A stretch of DNA of 27,335 nucleotides, taken from the NCBI GenBank assembly GCA_016206385.1, contig JACQRS010000324.1, positions 1 to 27,335 of the forward strand. Reading direction: 5' to 3'. Made by a program: the position numbers and the translations under genes. The notes beneath the pieces are model-generated. The model was given only the letters and a program-made list of their open reading frames with translations, was not told the origin of the DNA and did not search any database. Positions 1 to 6,952 of this stretch are shown one piece after another (position 1 is the first letter of the stretch; each line of letters opens with the position of its first letter). This stretch comes from Candidatus Rokuibacteriota bacterium. Lineage in GTDB: Bacteria; Methylomirabilota; Methylomirabilia; Rokubacteriales; CSP1-6.

Positions 1-99
1 CTCCAGCAGCGCGCCCTCGACCTGCTCAGGGTCTCCCTCACCTTGTAGCCAGAACGCTCGGGCACCGAGACTTGCCGTCGTCAATAGAATCAATGCCAT
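1..99 (-). CDS. N-terminus of an exported protein, running off the left edge
   Basis: Only the first 33 codons are in the window. The frame opens at ATG (99-97) behind a purine-rich AAGAGGG, 28 bases after the stop of the DsbD-alpha-like gene, and stays open to base 1. The N-terminus is hydrophobic (MALILLTTASLGARA), which reads as a signal peptide or membrane anchor, followed by an acidic stretch (GEGDPEQVEGALLE). The family cannot be recognised from so little. Same strand and close spacing suggest it is co-transcribed with the redox genes upstream of it. Confidence 0.6.
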   Translation of the reverse strand, partial: MALILLTTASLGARAFWLQGEGDPEQVEGALLE

Positions 100-127
100 A
101 CCCTCTTGGGGGAGGGGGAACTTCGGT

Positions 128-649
128 CTAGCGGTCTGCCGATCCGATGAAGCGGACCGGGATCCCGAGGCGCCGCGGCGGGTAGCAGACGTTGACCCGC
201 TCGTCGCAAATCTGGTAGTCAAGCCACGCCGGGATGACGCTGCCGCTCACCGGACCCCGGCCGTTAACCGCCTGCACGCGGAACACGAACTCGGCGCGCT
301 CCCGCACCACCACGGCGCGCACCGTCTCATCTCGCTGGCCCGGGGGGCTCGATACCATCGAGACCGTCACGCCGTGCCTCTCCAGCTCTGTGAACGTGAA
401 GGTTAGGGGGATGAGGAAACCGGAATCCCCCTTGTTGAGATAGCCGTGATGCCTCGGCGGAACCCGGACCAGGACGCGAAACGTCCCGATCGCCGATGCG
501 TCGAGCGTCACGCTGCCTCCGACGAGCTCCGCCGTGACTTCCGGCGCCCGTCCGAGGGATGGGCTGACCTGCGAGTCCGCGCCCGGTAGCGGAAACAGGG
601 CGCAGGCCACGCCGACGAGAACCCCGGCCCCGAAGCGGCGTACGCTCAC
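128..649 (-). CDS. Exported DsbD N-terminal (alpha) domain-like protein
   Basis: A 173-residue protein with a signal peptide at about residues 1-26 and a single beta-rich domain. The region QICDERVNVCYPP near the C-terminus carries two cysteines (C148 and C155) followed by Tyr-Pro-Pro. This matches the active-site loop of the periplasmic N-terminal domain of the thiol:disulfide interchange protein DsbD, which passes electrons to periplasmic thioredoxin-fold partners. The membrane and C-terminal thioredoxin domains of full DsbD are absent, so it needs another electron source or only contacts a partner. The start is GTG at 649, which overlaps the TGA of the preceding gene (GTGA); the frame stays open further upstream but there it is a shadow of that gene. 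The preceding gene ends in a thioredoxin-like domain, so the two may work together. Fold assignment is fairly secure; the partner is inference. Confidence 0.75.
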   Translation of the reverse strand: MSVRRFGAGVLVGVACALFPLPGADSQVSPSLGRAPEVTAELVGGSVTLDASAIGTFRVLVRVPPRHHGYLNKGDSGFLIPLTFTFTELERHGVTVSMVSSPPGQRDETVRAVVVRERAEFVFRVQAVNGRGPVSGSVIPAWLDYQICDERVNVCYPPRRLGIPVRFIGSADR

Positions 650-1794
650 GGCGACCGGCCCGTGCCGCCGTTCTGGCGCCAGAGCAGCTCTCGCACCTCC
701 GAAACGGTGGGCGGCCCCCAGCGCGCGAACAGCACGCGCCCCCTCCCATCCGTGATCACCGTCGCGGCCGCGGCCTCGAGCTTGAGCGCGTCCAGCGCCG
801 TCTTCTTGACGGACGCGGCCTGCGCCCGCTTCATGTCCGCGAGCAGCTTGTACGGCGGCCGGTAGGTCGCAGCCCAGGCCCCGAGTTTCTCCGGGCCTTC
901 GGCCTCGTCGTACGGCACCCCGTACATGGCGAGGACGTCCGCGCCGAAGACAGTACGCAGGTGCTGCATCTGCGGAAGCTCGGTCACGCAGGCGGCGCAC
1001 CACGTGGCGACCGTCGTGTACAGGACGAGCGTCGGCCGCGGTCCGAGCCCGTCGCCGACCGTGACGGACAGTTGCCGGGGGCCGCGTTTGGCGGAGGCGA
1101 CGGGGTACGCCGGCTTCGACGGGCTGGTGGCCGGGACACGGTACGGCTCGACAACGAAGGCGGCGCCCGTCGGCGACTGGGCAGAGTTCTCGTAAACGGT
1201 GACCAGCGTGTTCGCCGACACCGGGCCGGTATCCTGGGTCTTGCCCGATGGCCACCGGACGACCAGCGATCTGGCGCCGGGGCGCTCGCCGATCCCGATC
1301 AGCGCCGTGGCGCTGTTCTGGGCCGCCAGGCCCTCGCCCGCCCGGTGCTCGCGGACCAAGGTGAGACCGTCGAGCGCCACCGTGATCACGGCGCCGTACC
1401 CGTCGCGATTACTCCACGACGTCGTCGGCTGGGCGGTGTGGTTGCCGCCGACGAACCGGACCGCCAGCATCGCGTTCTTGCGGACTCCGCCCGAGGTCCG
1501 GTCTCCCATCCGGTTCCGGTGGAGCTGGACCGTGGGCGCGGTCGCGCTGACGGTCACGAGATCCGGCCAGCCGTCCCGGTCGTAGTCCAGGATCGCGAAG
1601 GACCGCCCGTCACCGGGGTCGTCCAGGCCGGAGATGCCCGAGATGTTCACGAACTCCTTGCCGCTGCTGTTGAGGTACACGGAATCGCGCTCGTTGCCGC
1701 TGAGGGAGGCTCCCTCCTTGATCTGCCGGCCCTGTTGCAGAACCCCGTCGAGGTGGCGGAACGAGGCGAAGCCGCCCTGCCGCTGCGTGCGCAC
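646..1794 (-). CDS. Distal part of interrupted gene: last FG-GAP repeat, ASPIC/UnbV domain, TlpA-like thioredoxin domain
   Basis: A 382-residue open frame starting at GTG 1794. One FG-GAP/VCBS calcium-type motif (DYDRDGWPD) lies at residues 70-78. An ASPIC/UnbV domain follows at about 128-200 (GYGAVITV, REHRAGEGL, VVRWPSGKTQ). A thioredoxin/TlpA-like domain occupies about 240-372, with the redox pair WCAAC at C266 and C269. It has no signal peptide and is in the same reading frame as the gene at 1816-3879, with only TGA (1818-1816) and seven sense codons between them. It is therefore best read as the 3' part of one 3.2-kb gene rather than an independent gene. An internal start at GTG 1794 would make a cytoplasmic fragment beginning mid-propeller, which is unlikely to be functional. 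Its stop overlaps the GTG of the DsbD-alpha-like gene. Confidence 0.7.
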   Translation of the reverse strand: MRTQRQGGFASFRHLDGVLQQGRQIKEGASLSGNERDSVYLNSSGKEFVNISGISGLDDPGDGRSFAILDYDRDGWPDLVTVSATAPTVQLHRNRMGDRTSGGVRKNAMLAVRFVGGNHTAQPTTSWSNRDGYGAVITVALDGLTLVREHRAGEGLAAQNSATALIGIGERPGARSLVVRWPSGKTQDTGPVSANTLVTVYENSAQSPTGAAFVVEPYRVPATSPSKPAYPVASAKRGPRQLSVTVGDGLGPRPTLVLYTTVATWCAACVTELPQMQHLRTVFGADVLAMYGVPYDEAEGPEKLGAWAATYRPPYKLLADMKRAQAASVKKTALDALKLEAAAATVITDGRGRVLFARWGPPTVSEVRELLWRQNGGTGRSP

Positions 1795-1815
1795 GACCGT
1801 GCGCCAGAAGTCACT

Positions 1816-3879
1816 TCAGAGGTCGAAGTCGGTCTCGACCTCCTTCGGCGCCGTGTAGTAGCCGCTCAACGAGAAGATGTCAAGCCAGCCGTCGTTGTTC
1901 AGGTCCACGAACTGCGCCCCCCAGTCCCAGCCCGACTGCTCGACGAGGAGCTTCGGCGGCGCGGCCCCTGACACCTTGTCGAGGCGACCCGGAACGTTGC
2001 GGTACAAGGTGTTGCCCGCCGCCAGGATCCCGACCCGCGGGTCCACCCCCGGGAGCTGTCCGATGATGCGCCGCCCCGCCTTGCTCGACATGTTCGCGAC
2101 GTAGACGTCCTGCCGCCCGTCGTTGTCGTAATCCCCCCACGTCGCCCCCATGCCGAAATTCGGATAGCCCAGGCCCATTTCCGCCGTCACCTCCGCGAAC
2201 CTCCCACCCCCGAGATTCCGGAAGAGCTTGGGGGGTGAGAAATCGTTGGCCAGGAACACGTCCGGCTTGCCGTCGGCGTCGAAATCGGCCCACGTCGCCT
2301 GGTACGTGTTCCGGAACACGCGGAGGGGCGAGTCCTTCACGACCTCGAACTTGCCCCCACCGAGGTTTCTCAGCAGGACATTGGGAGGGCCCGGCAGATC
2401 CGTGAACGGGTTGTCCTTCTTGTCCATCAAGCGCTGCAGCTCGGCGATGTCCTCTCGGGGCAGATACCCCTCGAAGACCTTGGGGTCGAACCGATAGTGC
2501 TCCCAGTACGCCATGTGGGATGCGTAGGTCGCGAAGTACACGTCGAGCAGCCCGTCCCCGTCGTAATCGACCGCCGAGGTCGAGGACACGAGATACGGCA
2601 GCGATCCCTCGCCCACCCATGCCGAGCGGTCCACGAAGCGCCCGTTCTCCCAGCGGAGGTACACGCTGCGCGCCAGGGTGCGGCCGATGACGACGTCGAG
2701 GTGGCCGTCGTTGTCGAAGTCGACGAAGATCGCCGAGGAGCTGTACCCCTCGAGGTCCAGCCCCAGCCTGGCCGCGATCTCCTCGAACGTCCCGTCGCCG
2801 CGATTGCGGAAGAACATGTTCTTCCCGTACTGCGGCATCACGTAGATGTCGTCGAATCCGTCCCGGTCGAGATCGACGACGGCGACGCCGGGGTGACGAT
2901 CCAGCGCCTCGAGGGAGAAGTGGTCGTGCGGGGGCTTGAAGCTCTTCTTGTCCTTGTCCAGGATGGACGCGAGCCGAAGCTCCTGGTGGATCGAGCGGCG
3001 CGCCCGCGCTGCCTCCTCGGGCCCCAGCGCGACGTCGAGCACCTCCTCGAAGAGCAGCTCGTTCCGCTCCATCGTCGAGAACTTTTCGGTCCGCCACTCG
3101 TAGATCTTCCAGGTCGCCGGGCCGCCCGCGCTGGCGGGCGGGCCCTGCTTCCACCGGACCGTCTGGCGCGTCTTGAGCCACACCCAGCCGCCCGACCTGA
3201 GCCGCCCCACCCCCTGGAAGGTGAGGTCTGTCTCGAACCGGTCGCGCTGCTCGTTGAGGAACCGGCCACGGATGACCTTGAACTCGGTCCACGGGACGCT
3301 GACGTACTCGACCCGCTCCAGGAAGGCGCGCCAGAGCCGCGCATTCGCCAGGGCAACAGATCGCGCCTGGCCAACGGCCCACGAGGGCATCCGCACGGCG
3401 GTGTTACCGACCTCTGCGCCCGGTGCCGGGGCCTCGCCCACGAGGTCCACGACCGTCACCTGATCCTCGAAAAGCTCGCGGCTCAGGTGGTCGGGGAGCT
3501 GGAGGTTCATCAGGCTCGCGGCCAGGAGCTTGAACTGGGGCGTCAGCTGGAAGATCAGCTCTTCGGACGCCACCATGGCCTGCCATGCGCGGCGCGTCTC
3601 GCGGTGGGGATCGACGATGCCCGCGACCTTCAGGTTGCCGTACACCCCGACGAGCACAGCCGCCGCGAGCCCGATCGCCACCGCTCCGCGCAGCAGCGCG
3701 GGGATGGGCAGCGCGGGTCGCCGCGCGAGGAGCCAGGCGCCCACGGCCAGGCAACCGAGCTGGAAGAGCAGAATCGCGCCGATGTAAGGGCCGTGCGAGA
3801 TCTGCTCGTCCGGCGACACGATCCGCTCGACGGCCCACTTGTTGAGCGTGAGACCGACCAGCAGGGCGAGCGAGCCCAA
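1816..3879 (-). CDS. Proximal part of interrupted gene: membrane-anchored FG-GAP/VCBS repeat (CRTAC1-type) protein
   Basis: A 687-residue frame if started at TTG 3879. Hydrophobic segments lie at about residues 1-12, 32-51 and 63-82. An unrecognised region at about 90-320 may be a periplasmic or juxtamembrane domain. Six FG-GAP/VCBS motifs of the form DxDxDGxxD follow, at about 336-344, 387-395, 438-446, 532-540, 583-591 and 659-667. Such repeats form beta-propeller blades with bound calcium in integrin-like and CRTAC1-type extracellular proteins. The frame ends at TGA 1818-1816 but resumes immediately in the same frame with the seventh repeat, the ASPIC/UnbV domain and a thioredoxin domain (646-1794). 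The real start is uncertain: TTG 3879 has only a G-run upstream and would truncate the first membrane segment, whereas ACG 3918 in the same frame has an excellent ribosome binding site. The gene may be a recent pseudogene, a recoded gene, or carry sequence errors. Confidence 0.8.
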   Translation of the reverse strand: MGSLALLVGLTLNKWAVERIVSPDEQISHGPYIGAILLFQLGCLAVGAWLLARRPALPIPALLRGAVAIGLAAAVLVGVYGNLKVAGIVDPHRETRRAWQAMVASEELIFQLTPQFKLLAASLMNLQLPDHLSRELFEDQVTVVDLVGEAPAPGAEVGNTAVRMPSWAVGQARSVALANARLWRAFLERVEYVSVPWTEFKVIRGRFLNEQRDRFETDLTFQGVGRLRSGGWVWLKTRQTVRWKQGPPASAGGPATWKIYEWRTEKFSTMERNELLFEEVLDVALGPEEAARARRSIHQELRLASILDKDKKSFKPPHDHFSLEALDRHPGVAVVDLDRDGFDDIYVMPQYGKNMFFRNRGDGTFEEIAARLGLDLEGYSSSAIFVDFDNDGHLDVVIGRTLARSVYLRWENGRFVDRSAWVGEGSLPYLVSSTSAVDYDGDGLLDVYFATYASHMAYWEHYRFDPKVFEGYLPREDIAELQRLMDKKDNPFTDLPGPPNVLLRNLGGGKFEVVKDSPLRVFRNTYQATWADFDADGKPDVFLANDFSPPKLFRNLGGGRFAEVTAEMGLGYPNFGMGATWGDYDNDGRQDVYVANMSSKAGRRIIGQLPGVDPRVGILAAGNTLYRNVPGRLDKVSGAAPPKLLVEQSGWDWGAQFVDLNNDGWLDIFSLSGYYTAPKEVETDFDL

Positions 3880-3905
3880 GAGGCCCCCGGAGGTGCGGCC
3901 AGGAG

Positions 3906-4055
3906 TCAGGAGGCGCGTGGCTCTCTCCTCTTGGTCAGAAACCAGAGGGCACCCGCGGCGACCAACCGGGGCTGCGGGCCGCCCGGTCCCTCTCGTACGC
4001 CTGCGATCCGGAGCAAGCGTCGTGCCATCAGGCGCCCCAACCGGAAGCGCTTCAC
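3906..4055 (-). CDS. Possible 49-residue basic small protein
   Basis: This open frame from GTG 4055 to TGA 3906 is very basic (VKRFRLGRLMARRLLRIAG at its start) with a short hydrophobic stretch near the C-terminus (PRLVAAGALWFL) before KRREPRAS. Most third codon positions are G or C, as in the real genes around it, and it ends just before the VCBS-repeat gene, as an operon member would. Against it: no Shine-Dalgarno site in front of the GTG or of the internal ATG at 4028, and no family that I recognise. If real, it could be a small membrane-associated protein. Confidence 0.25.
   Translation of the reverse strand: MKRFRLGRLMARRLLRIAGVREGPGGPQPRLVAAGALWFLTKRREPRAS
3925..3932 (-). promoter_or_regulatory. 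Strong Shine-Dalgarno site in front of ACG codon 3918
   Basis: On the minus strand the sequence AAGAGGAG (3932-3925) is followed six bases later by ACG (3918-3916). ACG is in frame with the VCBS-repeat gene and would add 13 residues (TRLLTPGRTSGGL) before the annotated TTG. No ATG, GTG or TTG occurs in this frame between the upstream stop and 3879. The spacing is ideal for initiation, so either ACG is used as a rare start or an ancestral ATG has changed. Confidence 0.5.
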
Positions 4056-4089
4056 CGGCAGTGCGTTGAGACGCGGTGTGCCCCGGGGG

Positions 4090-4281
4090 TCACATTCGCT
4101 CTGCAAAGGTTTTCTCCTCTTGGGAAGAACGCTGCAACACCTTGAAACCTCGCTCGCTTCCGGGGCGCAAGACGCATGTCCCGCAATACGACACCAGCAG
4201 GTACTTCCGCACTCCAATGGTCATCAGCGTGATCCACGCCCACCAGCGCAACAAGCCCCGGACCCTTCCGCCATGGGACAC
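4090..4281 (-). CDS. Possible 63-residue small protein with a CxxC motif
   Basis: The frame opens at GTG 4281, 33 bases after the epimerase stop, with GGGGAG three bases upstream of the start. The product has a basic N-terminus, a hydrophobic, tryptophan-rich segment (LLRWWAWITLMTIGV) and a CGTC pair at about residues 33-36, and it ends with a charged tail (SQEEKTFAERM). Roughly three quarters of third positions are G or C, as expected for a coding frame here. I do not recognise a family. Position, ribosome binding site and codon pattern favour a real co-transcribed gene, but its small size and the lack of a known relative leave it uncertain. Confidence 0.4.
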   Translation of the reverse strand: MSHGGRVRGLLRWWAWITLMTIGVRKYLLVSYCGTCVLRPGSERGFKVLQRSSQEEKTFAERM

Positions 4282-4314
4282 GCTCTCCCCGCCCGACGCC
4301 GCATCCGGCCGCCA

Positions 4315-5367
4315 CTACACCAGCGTTTCAACGGAGCGGGGTCGCGCCGCGACGTACCACTCGATGGTACGCCGCAGCCCCTCATGCAGGTCATAGCGCG
4401 GTTCCCAGTCAAGGAGCTGCTTTGCACGCCTGTTGTCGAGTGCACGGCTCAAGACACCCACCGGCTTCGTCGGGTCGAATACGAGCTGCCTCGGCTCGTG
4501 GCCCACAAGCCTCAAGATGGTCTTCACGACATCTTTGATTTTGTAGCGTCTCGCCGTCCCGAGGTTGATCGGGGTGCAGTCGGTGATGTTTTCCGTCGCC
4601 AGGAGCGTGCCTTCGACGATATCGTCCACGAATGTGAAGTCGCGGTCCTGCTCCCCGCTGCCCCAAACCACGTAGGGATCGCGCCGCTCCACCGCCCGCT
4701 TGATCAGCGCGATGATGGCGTGCGTATCGTTCTCGCGGTCGCCGTACGCCGTCACGTAGCGACAGATTGAGCCCTTTAGGCCGTACTGGTCGTGATACGC
4801 CTCCAGCTCGAGTTCGCCCATGAACTTCGCCCAGCCGTAAGCGCGGTCGCAGCTCGCGATGCCATCGCGGAACGCATCGTCCTCCTGGAGCAGGTAGTCC
4901 GAGTCATACGAGTTCTGCAACGACTCGGGGTACACGCACGCAGTGCTGGCGTAGTGCACCCGATCCACGCCCGCCTCCCAAGCAGCCTTGAAGGTGCTGT
5001 GGTTGATACCGAAGGAACCGCAGCAATCGGCGGGTCGCGTGTCCACGAAGCCACGTCCTCCGATGACGGCGGCGACGTGGATCACGACCTCCTGACCCGC
5101 CATCGCCCGGCGCGCCTGCGAGATGTCCTCGAGATCGCACCACTGGAACCGCTGGTGGTCCGCCTCGATAGTCTGTCGATGCGTCGATCCCTGGTACTCG
5201 AAGCCGTGCTTTCGCCAAACCTCGAGCACGGCGTCGCGCGAGCCGGAGCTAAGGTTGTCCGCGACCGTCACGTGTGCGCCCAAGTCGATCAACCGATCCA
5301 GGACATGGGTTCCGATGAACCCTGCCCCACCCGCCAGGAGGACCTTCTTCCCCCGATAGAAGCTCAT
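4315..5367 (-). CDS. NAD-dependent sugar epimerase/dehydratase (extended SDR)
   Basis: A 350-residue extended short-chain dehydrogenase/reductase that probably acts in the cytoplasm on a nucleotide sugar for surface glycan synthesis. The Rossmann glycine motif GGAGFIG is at residues 13-19. The catalytic Ser/Thr lies in YASTACVYPE (about 139-148) and the YxxxK pair in YGWAK (Y177, K181). The C-terminal substrate region contains WGSGEQDRDFTFVDD. The overall pattern resembles GDP-mannose 3,5-epimerase and UDP-glucose 4-epimerase-like enzymes; the exact substrate cannot be read from sequence. The start is ATG 5367, with AGGGGA seven bases upstream; the frame extends to 5418 but that extension has no ribosome site. 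It lies 47 bases after the sugar transferase gene and is probably co-transcribed with it. Confidence 0.88.
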   Translation of the reverse strand: MSFYRGKKVLLAGGAGFIGTHVLDRLIDLGAHVTVADNLSSGSRDAVLEVWRKHGFEYQGSTHRQTIEADHQRFQWCDLEDISQARRAMAGQEVVIHVAAVIGGRGFVDTRPADCCGSFGINHSTFKAAWEAGVDRVHYASTACVYPESLQNSYDSDYLLQEDDAFRDGIASCDRAYGWAKFMGELELEAYHDQYGLKGSICRYVTAYGDRENDTHAIIALIKRAVERRDPYVVWGSGEQDRDFTFVDDIVEGTLLATENITDCTPINLGTARRYKIKDVVKTILRLVGHEPRQLVFDPTKPVGVLSRALDNRRAKQLLDWEPRYDLHEGLRRTIEWYVAARPRSVETLV

Positions 5368-5374
5368 GACTCGT

Positions 5375-5380
5375 TCCCCT
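5375..5380 (-). promoter_or_regulatory. Shine-Dalgarno site deciding the epimerase start
   Basis: AGGGGA on the minus strand (5380-5375) sits seven bases before ATG 5367. It favours that start over the in-frame codon at 5418, which would overlap the end of the upstream glycosyltransferase and add 17 residues before the Rossmann strand. Confidence 0.6.
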
Positions 5381-5414
5381 TTCCGAGTGCAGAAACAGTA
5401 CGCGGTGTCGCACG

Positions 5415-6617
5415 TCACTCCTGTCGCGTCCTTCGCTCCTCGATCGCCCGCTCGTACAGCTCGTCGTACACCCGGGCCCTGGACTCCCAGCTATAGCGTT
5501 CCTCGACCAACTCCCGTCCGGCCTGTGCCATGTGCTGGGCGCGGCCAGGGCCACGGAGCAGTGTCAAGACATGGTCAGCAAACTCGCGCGGCGTCTGGGC
5601 GACGAGGTAGTGCCGGCCGGCCACGCCCTCGAGCCCAACGGTGGAACCGGGGTAACACACGATCGGCAAGCGCATCGCCATGGCCTCGAGCATCTTGCTC
5701 TTGAGGCCGGTACCGTGCCGGATGGCGCACACGTAGACCTGGGCCGAGCACACCGCCCGGCGGAGATCAGGCAGATTGGCCGAGAGTCGGATACTCGGCT
5801 TCGCGGCCAGTTCTTCGACCTTCGAGGCTGGGCTAGCGCCGACCAGGTGGAAGACCGCTTCGGGCACCTCGCGTCGGACAAGCGGAAAGACATCGTTCGC
5901 GAATTCGAGGGCCGCTTCGATGTTCGGCGCGTAGCCCAAGTGACCATGGAAGACGAGCGCGTGCGGCTCCTTCTCCACCGGAACCGGGTGGAAGTATTCG
6001 GTGTCGGTCCCGTACGGAATGAGATCGACCCTCGCCTCAGGCACCACGCGACGGACCTCCTCGGCGTCCCGCTCGGCCACGACCGTGCACCGCTCGAACC
6101 GCGGGTACACGAGCCGCTCGTAACGGGGTTCGACGAGCCTGAGCAGCCGGTAGTAGAGCCACTCGCGGACGTCCTGGGCACACCGAAGCATCTCATCGCA
6201 ACGAAGGGTCCAGGAGTCGTGCAGGGACAGGATCTTGGCGACGGGAAGTCCCGCATCTACCAACCCGCCCGCGAACCCCCCTTCGACGTGGAGTACATCC
6301 CACGGGTGATCCCGCGTTGCGGCCCGAAGCAGCGCCATGAGACGACGTCGGTGGGGCAGGTTGTTGCCCCAGAGGTACGCGGAGAATTCGTTGGCGACCC
6401 GAAGGGGAAGCGAGTTGCCGTCAGCGGAGATCGTCTGCACCGAGGCGCAGTGAGCCCGTGCCCAATCCAGGTGTCGTGCATCCTCGTCCACTAGTAGCGA
6501 TACCAGATCGATCGAGTGGCGCCGACCGAGCTGCCTGATGAGATTGCCGCCATAGAGCCGAAAGCCGCCTCGCGAGGGAAGGTACGGAAGCGCCTGTGAA
6601 ATGAAGCCGATCCTCAT
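5415..6617 (-). CDS. Family 4-like glycosyltransferase, PEP-CTERM/EpsH1-associated sugar transferase type
   Basis: A 400-residue GT-B fold glycosyltransferase that should transfer a sugar from a nucleotide donor to a lipid-linked or glycan acceptor at the cytoplasmic face of the membrane. The N-terminal domain starts MRIGFISQALPYLPSRGG, typical of GT4 enzymes. The C-terminal donor domain has VFHGHLGYAPNIEA, then GTGLKSKMLEAMAMRLPIV, followed by GLEGVAG. This pattern is familiar from the 'sugar transferase, PEP-CTERM/EpsH1 system associated' group found near exosortases. ATG 6617 follows GGAG about nine bases upstream. It is the first gene after the 336-base gap that follows the exosortase, so it probably starts a separate transcript that includes the epimerase. 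Codon and base composition are less GC-rich than in the right-hand operon. Confidence 0.87.
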   Translation of the reverse strand: MRIGFISQALPYLPSRGGFRLYGGNLIRQLGRRHSIDLVSLLVDEDARHLDWARAHCASVQTISADGNSLPLRVANEFSAYLWGNNLPHRRRLMALLRAATRDHPWDVLHVEGGFAGGLVDAGLPVAKILSLHDSWTLRCDEMLRCAQDVREWLYYRLLRLVEPRYERLVYPRFERCTVVAERDAEEVRRVVPEARVDLIPYGTDTEYFHPVPVEKEPHALVFHGHLGYAPNIEAALEFANDVFPLVRREVPEAVFHLVGASPASKVEELAAKPSIRLSANLPDLRRAVCSAQVYVCAIRHGTGLKSKMLEAMAMRLPIVCYPGSTVGLEGVAGRHYLVAQTPREFADHVLTLLRGPGRAQHMAQAGRELVEERYSWESRARVYDELYERAIEERRTRQE

Positions 6618-6761
6618 GGCTGTGCTCCGTCCCCTTTTAGGCCGCTAATACCCGCGTGGGATGGCCCCAACGTGGCAACGCTCATTCCTCGTTCAAGCCG
6701 CTTGAGTCTTCTTTCAATTCCACGCCAGGTGATGTTGTCTGATCCGCCATGCCTTCTCGAC

Positions 6762-6781
6762 CAAGAAGGCCCGCCTTCTTG
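6762..6781. repeat. Perfect 8-bp hairpin with a 4-base loop
   Basis: Arms CAAGAAGG (6762-6769) and CCTTCTTG (6774-6781) enclose CCCG. A further short complement (GTC/GAC) flanks the stem. It sits in the middle of the gap between the exosortase and glycosyltransferase genes. No U-run follows on either strand, so it is not a standard intrinsic terminator; it could be a leader hairpin or a protein-binding palindrome. Confidence 0.5.
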
Positions 6782-6910
6782 TTGGTCAACCTTGTCACAG
6801 AGGCTGACGTCTCGGACAATGCCGAGGAATCGAAGAACGCGAAGGACGGAACGCCTTTCAACGCTCATCGGTAGATCGTGGCCGTCCCGGCGATGTCTCG
6901 AGAATCGGGG

Positions 6911-6952
6911 GCGTGAGCTCGCGAGATGCAGCGCTGGCACGAGTGCTCACGC
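6911..6952 (-). terminator. Inverted repeat directly after the exosortase stop codon
   Basis: The arms GCGTGAGC (6911-6918) and GCTCACGC (6945-6952) are perfectly complementary over 8 bases and enclose 26 bases that contain further small palindromes (AGCGCT, TCGCGA). The first arm begins one base after the TGA of the exosortase gene, the last gene of the tight right-hand operon. There is no U-run after the second arm, so termination may be Rho-assisted, or the structure may protect the 3' end. The role is inferred from position. Confidence 0.4.

Larger units (their letters stand above)
3880..4314. other. 435-base stretch without a confidently assigned gene
   Basis: This stretch lies between the epimerase stop and the VCBS-repeat gene. 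It holds two minus-strand small open frames listed separately (4090-4281 and 3906-4055), both weakly supported, and the Shine-Dalgarno site at 3925-3932. Base composition is less GC-rich than in the right-hand operon, particularly around 4085-4215. No convincing sigma-70 promoter, terminator with a U-run, tRNA or repeat was seen. Confidence 0.6.

Noticed and set aside
1816..1818. Reading the internal TGA as a sense codon (alternative code or selenocysteine)
   Set aside because: TGA terminates many other genes in the window (for example at 646, 6954, 23366), so the code is standard. The position is not a redox site in this family and no SECIS-like hairpin was recognised, although folding was not computed.
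2497..4770. 757-codon open frame on the plus strand
   Set aside because: It is antisense to the propeller gene and the epimerase, and its product is a low-complexity mix of R, E, P, V and H with no domain, as expected for a shadow frame in high-GC DNA.
6682..6861. 59-codon minus-strand frame starting at TTG in the same intergenic region
   Set aside because: The product composition looks protein-like, but there is no ribosome binding site, the codon pattern is unlike the neighbours, and no family is recognised.
6676..6868. Ten-base direct repeat CAACGCTCAT at 6676-6685 and 6859-6868
   Set aside because: Two copies about 180 bases apart without further similarity are compatible with chance.
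6614..6940. Minus-strand frame whose stop overlaps the ATG of the sugar transferase
   Set aside because: About half of its third codon positions are A or T, it lacks a ribosome binding site, and the hairpin at 6762-6781 lies inside it. The ATGA overlap is probably chance.
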